Assembly (NCBI RefSeq): GCF_900316465.1
Contig: NZ_ONDD01000001.1
Location: forward strand, 62,001-126,000
Source: an uncultured Fibrobacter sp.
GTDB taxonomy: Bacteria > Fibrobacterota > Fibrobacteria > Fibrobacterales > Fibrobacteraceae
DNA: 64,000 nucleotides
Direction of reading: 5' to 3'
A program made the translations under genes and the position numbers. Position 1 is the stretch's first letter. Each line of letters starts with the position of its first letter. Below the pieces are notes generated by a model, which was not told the origin of the DNA, ran no database searches, and was given only the letters and a program-made list of their open reading frames with translations. Below are positions 45,902 through 53,726 of the stretch, one piece after another.

Positions 45902-47134
45902 ATGCAGAACTATCGGAATGCACTCATTCTTTTGCAGATTATTCTATTCTGCTTTCTATTCAGCGCATGTACATGGAACGACACCGAGAGCAATCCTGAT
46001 TTTTTGCCGTTGGACGATTCGGAGTACCCCTACGCCGACTTACCTCGGCTTGTGATTGAAACGGAAGACTTCGCTCAAATCAATGATAGAGAAACAAAGA
46101 TTCCCTCTAAATTACAGATATACGGGAAAGATCGTCCGGAAAGCGAAGTTTTAGACTTGACCGTTAAAGGGCGCGGACACTCCAGCTTTACCATGGCAAA
46201 ATACAGCATCAAGCTAAATTTTGAGCAAAAACAGAGTTTGTTTGGTATGCCGGAAGACAAGGAATGGGATTTAGTTTCTAACCAGCGCGACAAAAGCATG
46301 CTCCGGAATCATTTCACCTACCAGCTTGCGCGCACTTTGCAAGACGACTATTCTCCCCGCAATCAATTTGTAGAACTATACCTAAATCGCAACTATATGG
46401 GAGTCTATCTTCTGGTAGAACACATTAAAGTCGCCAAACATCGCGTCAACATTTCCAAAAGTGATTCCAGCTTCCTTTTTGAAAAAACAAGAGATGCAGA
46501 TGACGACGACATCTTGTTGCAGAGCCACCTCAATTGTACATTCAACATCAAGTATCCCAAAGACCCAACTCAAAAAAGCCTTGAACTTTTAGAATCTCAT
46601 ATCAACGAATTTGAAAAAGGAATTTCTAACGACAGTATTACGCTTTCTGAATGGATTGATATTGAAGACTTTGTTCGCTACTACTGGATTCAGGAATTTT
46701 CAAAGAACATTGACGGAGCCTTCGGTCGAAGCATCTTCATCACTTGGCAGTACAATTTTCCATTCCAAATGGGACCAGTCTGGGATTTTGACGTCGCCTA
46801 CGGAATCGGGAACACTCGAATGATGAGTCCTTATGATTGGTATGTACGTTATCAAGGGTGGTACAAGTATCTTTTCAAAAATAATGAATTCAAAAAGGCT
46901 GTTTCCCAATACTGGAAAAATAACCGTCAGACATTCTTAGACGCTGTTGACTCCATAACACCCGCCGCGAAAAAGTTAAGCAAGGCTTCTAGAAACGAGT
47001 TTAAGCGCTGGCCCACGCTACAGAACGATTCAGATTGGCCTTTTGTTGACTCTTACGAGAACTACGACAAAGCCGTAGACAGTTTAAAGAGCTGGATTAC
47101 TCAACGAATCCAGTGGATCGACGACAACATCTGA
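45902..47134 (+). CDS. CotH-kinase family lipoprotein
   Basis: CotH-type proteins are atypical kinases that phosphorylate secreted proteins; the target here is unknown. The 410-residue protein has a lipoprotein signal ending FLFSAC (Cys23). Family motifs are visible: LTVKGRGHSSFTMAKYSIKLNF, FGMPEDKEWDLVSNQRDKSMLRNHFTY, FVELYLNRNYMGVYLLVEHIK, and MGPVWDFDVAYG with the putative metal-binding Asp. The usual GRGNSSW reads GRGHSSF, so activity may differ. It follows the TIGR02171-type gene by 5 bp and is probably translated with it. Its last 51 bp overlap the end of the convergent CotH gene. Confidence 0.9.
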   Translation: MQNYRNALILLQIILFCFLFSACTWNDTESNPDFLPLDDSEYPYADLPRLVIETEDFAQINDRETKIPSKLQIYGKDRPESEVLDLTVKGRGHSSFTMAKYSIKLNFEQKQSLFGMPEDKEWDLVSNQRDKSMLRNHFTYQLARTLQDDYSPRNQFVELYLNRNYMGVYLLVEHIKVAKHRVNISKSDSSFLFEKTRDADDDDILLQSHLNCTFNIKYPKDPTQKSLELLESHINEFEKGISNDSITLSEWIDIEDFVRYYWIQEFSKNIDGAFGRSIFITWQYNFPFQMGPVWDFDVAYGIGNTRMMSPYDWYVRYQGWYKYLFKNNEFKKAVSQYWKNNRQTFLDAVDSITPAAKKLSKASRNEFKRWPTLQNDSDWPFVDSYENYDKAVDSLKSWITQRIQWIDDNI

Positions 47135-48445
47135 CAAGGCTTCCTTCTGCATCGCTGTTTCTATCCAGAAGTACCTTTCGCCAATCCATTCTTTCAAATC
47201 TTCAACAGCATCTTTATAGCTATCGTAGGCGACGAAATGGTGATCGTCATCAACACGCTTCAGAATTTTCCAACGCTTAAAATTATTTTCCGCCGCCTTT
47301 TCTAGCACATTGTACACGGAATCCGCATCCGTTAATAATTTCATGAAAGACGTCTTGTTTCGTTCCCAGAAATGAATCATGGCATTTCTCACAACCGGGT
47401 CCATAAACGCGTAGGCGTTCCAATAGGAATTTTTCACATGCCAGTTTTCAACTTGTTTTATACGTTGCTTGCGATGTCCACCAAAAGCAAGGTCAAAGTC
47501 CCAAACTGGGCCCATCGTTATGACACCATTCCTGGTCCAAGTAAAATAAACGCTTGTATAAAAAGCAGCATCGGGATTCTTCGGAAATTCCTGGAGCCAA
47601 AAATGCCTTACGTATTCATCCACATCGATCCAGTCTCGCATGTCATTGTCTTTATCGATAGTAACAGTTTTTAAGTGTTTTTCGAAATTGCGAAGATAAT
47701 CCTTCAATGCATCAAGACTTTCTTCGGAAGCCTTCCTAGGTTCATGAACGCGAAACGGCATTGCATCGTCCTTCAGCACCTTCAAGAAAATAACTTGATC
47801 TTCTTTACGGTACTTGCCATCGACTTCGACTATATAGGAATTTTCATTTTGCGGAAGACTCACCCTGCTCTTTGACTTCTTGATGGTCTCCGTCAACAAG
47901 TATACGCCTAGATATTCCCTGTTCAGGAACAATTCCACAAATTCACATCGCGGAGCGTAATACGCCCCCACCCTATTAGAGAGTCGATACATGAGGTAAT
48001 TCTTCATCAAGGACTTGTCCACGTAATTCGAAACAAGCGCCCAATCCCTATCCTTAGGCATTCCCAACAGGGACTGCTTTTTAGAAAATTCAAGCTTGTA
48101 ACTTTTTTGGGGCATTAACCAAGAAGAATTTCCACGGCCCCGAATGGTCAATTCCATCGCATCCGTATCAGGGAAACTTTCGTTTCCGATCCACATCTTC
48201 GCAGGGATTTCCGTTTCACGGTCGCGAACGGCAACGTTATCTTCCGTTTCAATAAACAATCTTGGGATTCCCGCATACGGATAATCCACACTTAAGGCCG
48301 ATTGTGCTGAATAGGCTTCTCCTGTTTCTACCAAGGAGGCTACGTCATTATCGGTATACAGGTATTCACTGTTGCTACAGGCAAAAAATGTTACTCCTAA
48401 AAGTAACATAAAGACAACTTTATACCAGCATCCACAAAATCGCAT
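47084..48445 (-). CDS. CotH-kinase family lipoprotein (paralogue)
   Basis: This is a 453-residue paralogue of the convergent CotH gene. The ATG at 48445 gives a lipoprotein signal (MLLLGVTFFAC within it, Cys23); the longer open frame has no signal sequence and enters the neighbouring promoter. Motifs are canonical: TIRGRGNSSWLMPQKSYKLEF, GMPKDRDWALVSNYVDKSLMKNYLMY, FVELFLNREYLGVYLLTETIK and MGPVWDFDLAFG. Compared with the paralogue it carries a C-terminal tail of about 20 residues that lies entirely in the overlapping end of the other gene. Confidence 0.9.
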   Translation of the reverse strand: MRFCGCWYKVVFMLLLGVTFFACSNSEYLYTDNDVASLVETGEAYSAQSALSVDYPYAGIPRLFIETEDNVAVRDRETEIPAKMWIGNESFPDTDAMELTIRGRGNSSWLMPQKSYKLEFSKKQSLLGMPKDRDWALVSNYVDKSLMKNYLMYRLSNRVGAYYAPRCEFVELFLNREYLGVYLLTETIKKSKSRVSLPQNENSYIVEVDGKYRKEDQVIFLKVLKDDAMPFRVHEPRKASEESLDALKDYLRNFEKHLKTVTIDKDNDMRDWIDVDEYVRHFWLQEFPKNPDAAFYTSVYFTWTRNGVITMGPVWDFDLAFGGHRKQRIKQVENWHVKNSYWNAYAFMDPVVRNAMIHFWERNKTSFMKLLTDADSVYNVLEKAAENNFKRWKILKRVDDDHHFVAYDSYKDAVEDLKEWIGERYFWIETAMQKEALSDVVVDPLDSLSNPAL

Positions 48446-48631
48446 AACAGTCACAATTCCTAGGTGACTCCCCACCGACCCCTTTTGCCAACCAAGCAAA
48501 ATATATACTTTTTTTGACAAATCGAACCCAGAAAATTTTGCACCAAGCTCATCAAGGGCCAAAACGGCAATATCCAAGATGGAGCTAAAGCTATTTTTAT
48601 CTATTTTTAAGGGTAAGAGGAAAATAGCACT

Positions 48632-49357
48632 ATGAATATCGGCGTCATTTTCGCAGGCGGAGTCGGAACCCGCATGCACAGCAGAGATCTACCGAAGCAG
48701 TTTCTGAAGATTCACGACAAGCCCATCATTGTCCACACAATCGAGCATTTTGAAAACTGCAAAGACATCGATTCTGTTGTTGTCGTCTGCGTAAAAGAAT
48801 GGATTGACCACCTCAACAAGCTGATAGACTCATACCATCTCAAAAAGATTAAAGCAGTCGTCCCCGGAGGTGAATCCGGGCAGCTTTCCATCTACAACGG
48901 GCTCTGTGCTGCAGCCCAAATCGCAAAAGACGAGCCATCCATCGTTCTCATCCACGATGGAGTGCGTCCGCTAATCAATTCCCAATTGCTTTCGGAAAAC
49001 GTGCAATGCGTCAAGCAATTCGGTTCTTCGATTACAAGTGCAACCGTCAAGGAAACGCTTGTTGAAATTGACGACGACAACAACATAAAAGTCGTGCAGG
49101 ACAGGCCCCATTCCCGAGTCGCCAAGGCCCCCCAATGTTTTTGGCTCAAGGACATCCTTGCGGCACACGAAAAGGCCCTTTCCGAAAACCGCCACGATTT
49201 CATTGACTCATGCACTTTGATGCAACATTACGGCTACCACCTCCATATGACCGACGGTCCGTTTGAAAACATCAAGATTACGACTCCCGACGACTTCTAC
49301 ATGATGAGAGCGATTTTACAGGTTAAGGAAGACGCTCAAATTTACGGGCTGGAGTAA
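48632..49357 (+). CDS. IspD/TarI-like cytidylyltransferase (surface-glycan type), copy 1
   Basis: The enzyme is predicted to make a CDP-polyol (for example CDP-ribitol) from CTP and a polyol phosphate. The 241 residues begin with the nucleotide-binding IFAGGVGTRMHSRDLPKQFL at 6-25, then VKEWIDHL near 53, IHDGVRPLI, DRPHSRVAKAPQCF and NIKITTPDDF near 219. The VKEWIDHL segment and locus context fit the TarI/LicC-like branch better than housekeeping IspD. An AGAGGA box precedes the ATG. The SDR gene begins 2 bp after its stop. Confidence 0.87.
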   Translation: MNIGVIFAGGVGTRMHSRDLPKQFLKIHDKPIIVHTIEHFENCKDIDSVVVVCVKEWIDHLNKLIDSYHLKKIKAVVPGGESGQLSIYNGLCAAAQIAKDEPSIVLIHDGVRPLINSQLLSENVQCVKQFGSSITSATVKETLVEIDDDNNIKVVQDRPHSRVAKAPQCFWLKDILAAHEKALSENRHDFIDSCTLMQHYGYHLHMTDGPFENIKITTPDDFYMMRAILQVKEDAQIYGLE

Positions 49358-49359
49358 GC

Positions 49360-50400
49360 ATGTATTCAGAAAAGATCTTGATTGATGAGATAAAGGAACT
49401 AGGATCGCAAAACGCCGACGTTTTCAGCGCTCTGGAAAACAAATCCATCTTCATTTCCGGCGCAACAGGACTTATCGGGAACACCCTTATCAAAACTATT
49501 GTCGCCAACGCCCCTTCAGCAAAAATCATTGCCTTTGTCCGCGACGAGAACAAGGCAAAAAAGATGTTCCAGAACTACGAACAGAACATCACGTTTGTCA
49601 CAGGCGACATCCGGGAACCAGTCACCTTTGACGGTCACGTCGACTACGTGATTCATGCCGCCAGCGAAACATCCAGCAAGGCTTTTGTAGAAGCGCCTGT
49701 CAGCATTATCGAAATCGCCTTGAATGGAACCAAGAACATGTTGGATTTCGCCAGGCAAAAAAACGTCCAGGGGTTCGTATACCTATCCAGCATGGAAGTT
49801 TACGGAACACCCCATAACGACGACAAGATTTTTGAAGACCACGGCACTGACCTGGACACAATGAACGTCCGTACCAGTTACCCTGAAAGCAAGCGACTTT
49901 GCGAATCTCTCTGCACGGCATACGCAAGCCAGTTCCAAGTCCCCGCCAAGGTCGTCCGCTTGACCCAAACATTCGGCCCGGGAGTCCAGTACAACGACGG
50001 GCGCGTTTTCGCCGATTTTTCTAGATGTCTCATTGAAAACCGCGACATCATCTTGCATACCAAAGGCGAGACCAAACGCAGCTACCTGTACACCTTGGAT
50101 GCAGCAAGCGCAATTCTCACAGTTCTGACCAAGGGGAAAAGCGCCGAAGCCTACAACGCTGCTAACGAAGACACCTATTGTTCCATTTACGAAATGGCGC
50201 AACTCGTCGCTCAAAAGATAGCCCAGGGTAAAATCCAGGTGAAAGTGGAAGAAGCCGATATTTCCAAGTTTGGATATGCCAAAACGCTACACATGAACCT
50301 AGACACCACCAAGCTAAAAGAGCTGGGATGGCAAGCTAGAACAAGCCTTAGCGACATGTTTTCTAAAACGATACAAAGCATGAAGCCTCAAGACCTTTAA
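49360..50400 (+). CDS. NAD(P)-dependent epimerase/dehydratase (extended SDR)
   Basis: This is a 346-residue sugar-nucleotide-modifying or polyol-modifying enzyme of unknown substrate. It has GATGLIGN near 33-40, the HAASETSS segment near 97, SSMEVYG near 143, the catalytic YPESK near 174 and RLTQTFGPG. It is not the alcohol-dehydrogenase-type TarJ, so it is not the standard ribitol-5-phosphate dehydrogenase. It is directly coupled to the cytidylyltransferase upstream (2-bp gap), which suggests it acts on the same intermediate. Confidence 0.88.
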   Translation: MYSEKILIDEIKELGSQNADVFSALENKSIFISGATGLIGNTLIKTIVANAPSAKIIAFVRDENKAKKMFQNYEQNITFVTGDIREPVTFDGHVDYVIHAASETSSKAFVEAPVSIIEIALNGTKNMLDFARQKNVQGFVYLSSMEVYGTPHNDDKIFEDHGTDLDTMNVRTSYPESKRLCESLCTAYASQFQVPAKVVRLTQTFGPGVQYNDGRVFADFSRCLIENRDIILHTKGETKRSYLYTLDAASAILTVLTKGKSAEAYNAANEDTYCSIYEMAQLVAQKIAQGKIQVKVEEADISKFGYAKTLHMNLDTTKLKELGWQARTSLSDMFSKTIQSMKPQDL

Positions 50401-50414
50401 AGCCCCATAGGCAC

Positions 50415-50459
50415 GACCTTTCAAAATCAGGGAATCCCGAATTTTTTATTTTAAAGGTC
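50415..50459 (+). promoter_or_regulatory. Inverted repeat covering the ribosome-binding site
   Basis: GACCTTTCAAAAT (50415-50427) can pair with ATTTTAAAGGTC (50448-50459) with one bulged base. The 3' arm contains AAAGG, the only Shine-Dalgarno-like sequence before the ATG at 50463. A small GGG-AAT-CCC palindrome lies in the loop, followed by six T. Confidence 0.5.
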
Positions 50460-50462
50460 ACG

Positions 50463-51806
50463 ATGAAAAAAGTTATCACATACGGCACGTATGATTTACT
50501 CCATCAGGGGCACATAAATCTGCTAAAGCGAGCCAAGGCTCTTGGCGACTATCTTATAGTTGGCGTCACCAACGACAACTTTGATCGCGACCGTGGCAAG
50601 CTGAATGTCCGTAACAACGTTCTGGAACGCGTCGAGGCCGTCAAGGCGACGGGGCTCGCCGACCAGATTATCATAGAAGACTACGTCGGTCAAAAAATTG
50701 ACGATATCCAAAAATACGACGTAGACATATTCGCCATCGGTTCCGACTGGGAAGGAAAATTTGACTACCTAAATGAATTCTGCGAGGTCGTGTACCTTCC
50801 GCGCACCGAGGGCATCAGCTCCACAATGTTGCGCGACAGTTCCCAGGAAATCGTGAACGTGGGAATCATAGGCTGCGGACGCGTTGCCCAGAGGTTTCCG
50901 TCTGAAGCAAACATCGTCAACGGAATTAATGTCTGTGCCGCATTTGACATCGACCCGCACAGGGCCGAAGATTTCGTCTCAAAATTCGAAGGAATCAAAG
51001 CTTGCTGCAGCCTTGAAGAACTCCTGCAATCAGTCGATGCCGTATATATCGCAACCCCACACCTGTCTCACTACAGCTGCATAAAGTCTGCGCTGCAAGC
51101 GGGCAAACACGTTCTCTGCGAGACGCCGATGGTTCTTGACGGCGACCAGGCGAAGGAACTCTACAGACAGGCTGAAGCCAGCGGTCTTATTCTGATGGAA
51201 GCGAACAAAACCGCGCATTGTCCGGCATTTAACCACCTCATGGTCCTTATCAAGTCCGGACTTATCGGTGACGTGGTGGATATCGACGTATCGCTTTCGC
51301 AGCTACTCGACAAAGGCGGTCGAGAATTCGATCCCGACCAGGCTGGCGGAGCACTTTACGAACAGGGAAGCTATCCGCTACTGCCCATATTCAAGCTCCT
51401 CGGGATTAATTACGAAGACCTAACCCTGTTCAGCAAGGTCGAGAACGGGGTCGACGTCTACACGAGAGGACTGTTCCGCTACACTAGTGCAACAAGTTCT
51501 TTCAAAGTAGGTCTAGGTGTAAAAACCGAAGGAAGTCTCGTAATCTCTGGAACCAAGGGTTACGCCTATGTACCAGCCCCATGGTGGAAAACGGACTACT
51601 TCGAACTCCGCTATGAGAACCAGAATGACAACAAGAAGTTCTTCTACAAATGGGACGGATTCGGTCTCCGTTACGAGATCCAGGAATTCATCAGTTGCAT
51701 ACTGAATAAGCGTTTTTCTTCGGCACGTCTAAGACGGCGTGAAAGCATTCAAATGGCATACGTCATGCAGCAGTTCTCGCAAAAGAAAAACTGCCACAAC
51801 ATTTAA
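50463..51806 (+). CDS. Fusion: glycerol-3-phosphate-cytidylyltransferase-like domain plus Gfo/Idh/MocA oxidoreductase
   Basis: Residues 1 to about 130 are a TagD/GCT-type nucleotidyltransferase: TYGTYDLLHQGHINLL with the HxGH motif at 14-17, RAKALGDYLIVGV, and RTEGISSTMLRDS near 115-126 as the ISSTxI-type signature. From about 131 a Gfo/Idh/MocA oxidoreductase follows: VGIIGCGRVAQRF, a CETPMVL variant of EKP near 220, EANKTAHCPAFNHL, and a GGALYEQGSYPL segment. The two domains are in one continuous frame of 447 residues. The product would activate and oxidise or reduce a polyol-type phosphate (inference). The start is preceded by a hairpin that may hide the ribosome-binding site. The aminotransferase gene starts 20 bp downstream. 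Confidence 0.9.
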   Translation: MKKVITYGTYDLLHQGHINLLKRAKALGDYLIVGVTNDNFDRDRGKLNVRNNVLERVEAVKATGLADQIIIEDYVGQKIDDIQKYDVDIFAIGSDWEGKFDYLNEFCEVVYLPRTEGISSTMLRDSSQEIVNVGIIGCGRVAQRFPSEANIVNGINVCAAFDIDPHRAEDFVSKFEGIKACCSLEELLQSVDAVYIATPHLSHYSCIKSALQAGKHVLCETPMVLDGDQAKELYRQAEASGLILMEANKTAHCPAFNHLMVLIKSGLIGDVVDIDVSLSQLLDKGGREFDPDQAGGALYEQGSYPLLPIFKLLGINYEDLTLFSKVENGVDVYTRGLFRYTSATSSFKVGLGVKTEGSLVISGTKGYAYVPAPWWKTDYFELRYENQNDNKKFFYKWDGFGLRYEIQEFISCILNKRFSSARLRRRESIQMAYVMQQFSQKKNCHNI

Positions 51807-51826
51807 TCGAAAAAAGGGAAAGGAAC

Positions 51827-52900
51827 ATGATTAACTTTACTGTCGGTCCAGTGCAATCTAGTGACGCAGTCCGTGCCATCGGCGCGGAACAAGTCCCCTA
51901 TTTCCGTACCGCGGAATTTTCGGAACTGATGTTCGAAAACGAACGCCTAATCAAGAAGTTCGCCAAGGCTACCGACGACTCCAAAGTCGCCTTCATTACG
52001 GGTTCGGGATCTGCCGGCATGGAAACTGCCATCATGAACACCCTGACTCCGGCCGACAAGGCTATCGTCGTGAACGGCGGAAGCTTCGGTCACCGTTTTG
52101 TGGAACTCTGCGAGCTGCACGAAATCCCCTTTGACGAAATCAAGCTTGCTCCGGGTAAGGCACTGAAGGCAGAACACCTCGCCGCCTATGAAGGCAAGGG
52201 ATACACCACCTTTATCGTGAACAAGCACGAGACCTCTACCGGCGTCCACTACGACATGAAGCTTATCAGCGACTTCTGCAAGAGGAACAACCTCTTCTTG
52301 ATCGTCGACTGCATCAGCACCTTCCTGGCCGATCCCTTCAACATGGCAGAACTCGGCGCCGACATCATGATTACCGGTTCCCAGAAGGCACTCGCCTGCC
52401 CGCCGGGAATCTCGGTGATGGCTCTTTCGCCCAAGGCCCTCGCCCGCGTCGAGAAAGTCAAATGCAAATGCCAGTACCTGGATTTGAAGATTGCCTTGAA
52501 GAACGCCGAACGCGGACAGACCCCCTGGACTCCGGCCGTAAGCATCTTGCGCCAGATTAACGCCCGCCTCAAGGAAATTGACGCGAATGGCGGTGTGGAA
52601 GCAGAAATCGCCCGCACGGCATCGCTCGCCAACTACTTCCGTGAAAGAATCAAGGACCTGCCCTTTGAAATCGTGTCCGAATCGCTTTCAAACGCAGTCA
52701 CCCCGCTGCACCCGACAACTGCTTCGGCCTACGACATTTTCCTCAAGATCAAGGACGAATACGGCATGTGGATTTGCCCCAACGGCGGCGATATGAAGGA
52801 CACCGTTTTCCGTGTCGGCCACATCGGGGCCTTGACTACGGCCGATTACGACAAACTGATTGACGCATTTAAAGACTTACAAGGCAAAAGGTTCATATAA
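51827..52900 (+). CDS. Class V aminotransferase (alanine-glyoxylate / PhnW-like)
   Basis: This is a 357-residue PLP enzyme related to serine/alanine-glyoxylate and 2-aminoethylphosphonate aminotransferases. It shows the N-terminal NFTVGPVQSS, FITGSGSAGMETAIMNTL, NGGSFGHRF, the KHETSTGV segment, the IVDCISTF cofactor-Asp region, and ITGSQKALACPPG with the PLP lysine at 187. GRE AAAAGGGAAAGGAAC-like purines precede the ATG. Adjacent to the cytidylyltransferase-oxidoreductase fusion, it probably aminates the intermediate made there. No PEP mutase or phosphonopyruvate decarboxylase gene is present, so a phosphonate role is not supported within the window. Confidence 0.9.
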   Translation: MINFTVGPVQSSDAVRAIGAEQVPYFRTAEFSELMFENERLIKKFAKATDDSKVAFITGSGSAGMETAIMNTLTPADKAIVVNGGSFGHRFVELCELHEIPFDEIKLAPGKALKAEHLAAYEGKGYTTFIVNKHETSTGVHYDMKLISDFCKRNNLFLIVDCISTFLADPFNMAELGADIMITGSQKALACPPGISVMALSPKALARVEKVKCKCQYLDLKIALKNAERGQTPWTPAVSILRQINARLKEIDANGGVEAEIARTASLANYFRERIKDLPFEIVSESLSNAVTPLHPTTASAYDIFLKIKDEYGMWICPNGGDMKDTVFRVGHIGALTTADYDKLIDAFKDLQGKRFI

Positions 52901-52901
52901 A

Positions 52902-53726
52902 ATGCAGGAATTGACTCTTAAAGACATCCACAATCTTTCGCTTGAGATATTAAAAGACGTTCATGCTTTTTGTGAAAGAGAGAACATAAAATACTCCCTC
53001 GCCTACGGAACCCTTATCGGGGCTCTGCGACACAAAGGTTTCATTCCATGGGATGACGACATAGACATCTGCATGCCTCGCCCCGATTACGAAAAATTCA
53101 TTCGGACATACAAATCCGATAAATTTGACATTGCCTACACTGGCGTTGAGTGCAAATACGACTGCCTTATTGCCTACGCCCGCGTTTTTGACACAAAGAG
53201 GACTATCGCCAAAAACGCCCATTGGATTTCCGAACGAACCGGCTTATGGATAGACGTTTTCCCCTTGGACGGCGTTTCTAATGACCAAGCCGCTTACGAA
53301 GCTGAATTCAAGGAAATCTACAATCAATGGTCCAGCATCATCCCCAAAAAAATCCAATTTACACGCATCATGGACCAACAGGGAATCGTCAACAAGCTAA
53401 AGCTCATAAAAAAGAAGATTAAAACATTGAACGGGCTGGGCGGGCACAAACTTCAAAGGGTTTTTAACAAACGGATTCAAAGAATCCCTTATGGTTCTAC
53501 CCAATTTTGGACAAACTACGCCGTTGTAGACGGCGGGTTTGAATACATTCCTATCGAAACATTCCAAAACACAGTCCTAGTCGATTTCGAAGGAGAAAAA
53601 TTCCGGGCAATGAATGGCTACGACAAAATGTTACGAACCTTCTACGGTGATTACATGCAACTTCCGCCAGAAGAAAAACGCATCCCGCACCAGTCCTACA
53701 TAAGGTTCTACTGGAAAAATAAATGA
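52902..53726 (+). CDS. LicD-family phosphotransferase
   Basis: LicD proteins move a phospho-substituent (for example phosphocholine) from a CDP-carrier to a glycan. The start MQELTLKDIHNLSLEIL at 52902 gives 274 residues; the frame runs 14 codons further into the aminotransferase end. The signature YSLAYGTLIGALRHKGFIPWDDDIDI lies at about 30-55 with the metal-binding DDDID. RTGLWIDVFPLDG follows. One base separates it from the aminotransferase stop, and its stop overlaps the flippase start (ATGA). Given the cytidylyltransferases nearby, it probably uses a locus-made CDP-compound. Confidence 0.92.
   Translation: MQELTLKDIHNLSLEILKDVHAFCERENIKYSLAYGTLIGALRHKGFIPWDDDIDICMPRPDYEKFIRTYKSDKFDIAYTGVECKYDCLIAYARVFDTKRTIAKNAHWISERTGLWIDVFPLDGVSNDQAAYEAEFKEIYNQWSSIIPKKIQFTRIMDQQGIVNKLKLIKKKIKTLNGLGGHKLQRVFNKRIQRIPYGSTQFWTNYAVVDGGFEYIPIETFQNTVLVDFEGEKFRAMNGYDKMLRTFYGDYMQLPPEEKRIPHQSYIRFYWKNK

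Noticed and set aside
48446..48679. Longer start for the minus-strand CotH gene
   Set aside because: The extension would overlap the divergent cytidylyltransferase start and would bury the lipoprotein signal.
51827..52900. Phosphonate (2-aminoethylphosphonate) biosynthesis
   Set aside because: The aminotransferase resembles PhnW, but no PEP mutase or phosphonopyruvate decarboxylase is visible, so the pathway cannot be claimed from this window.
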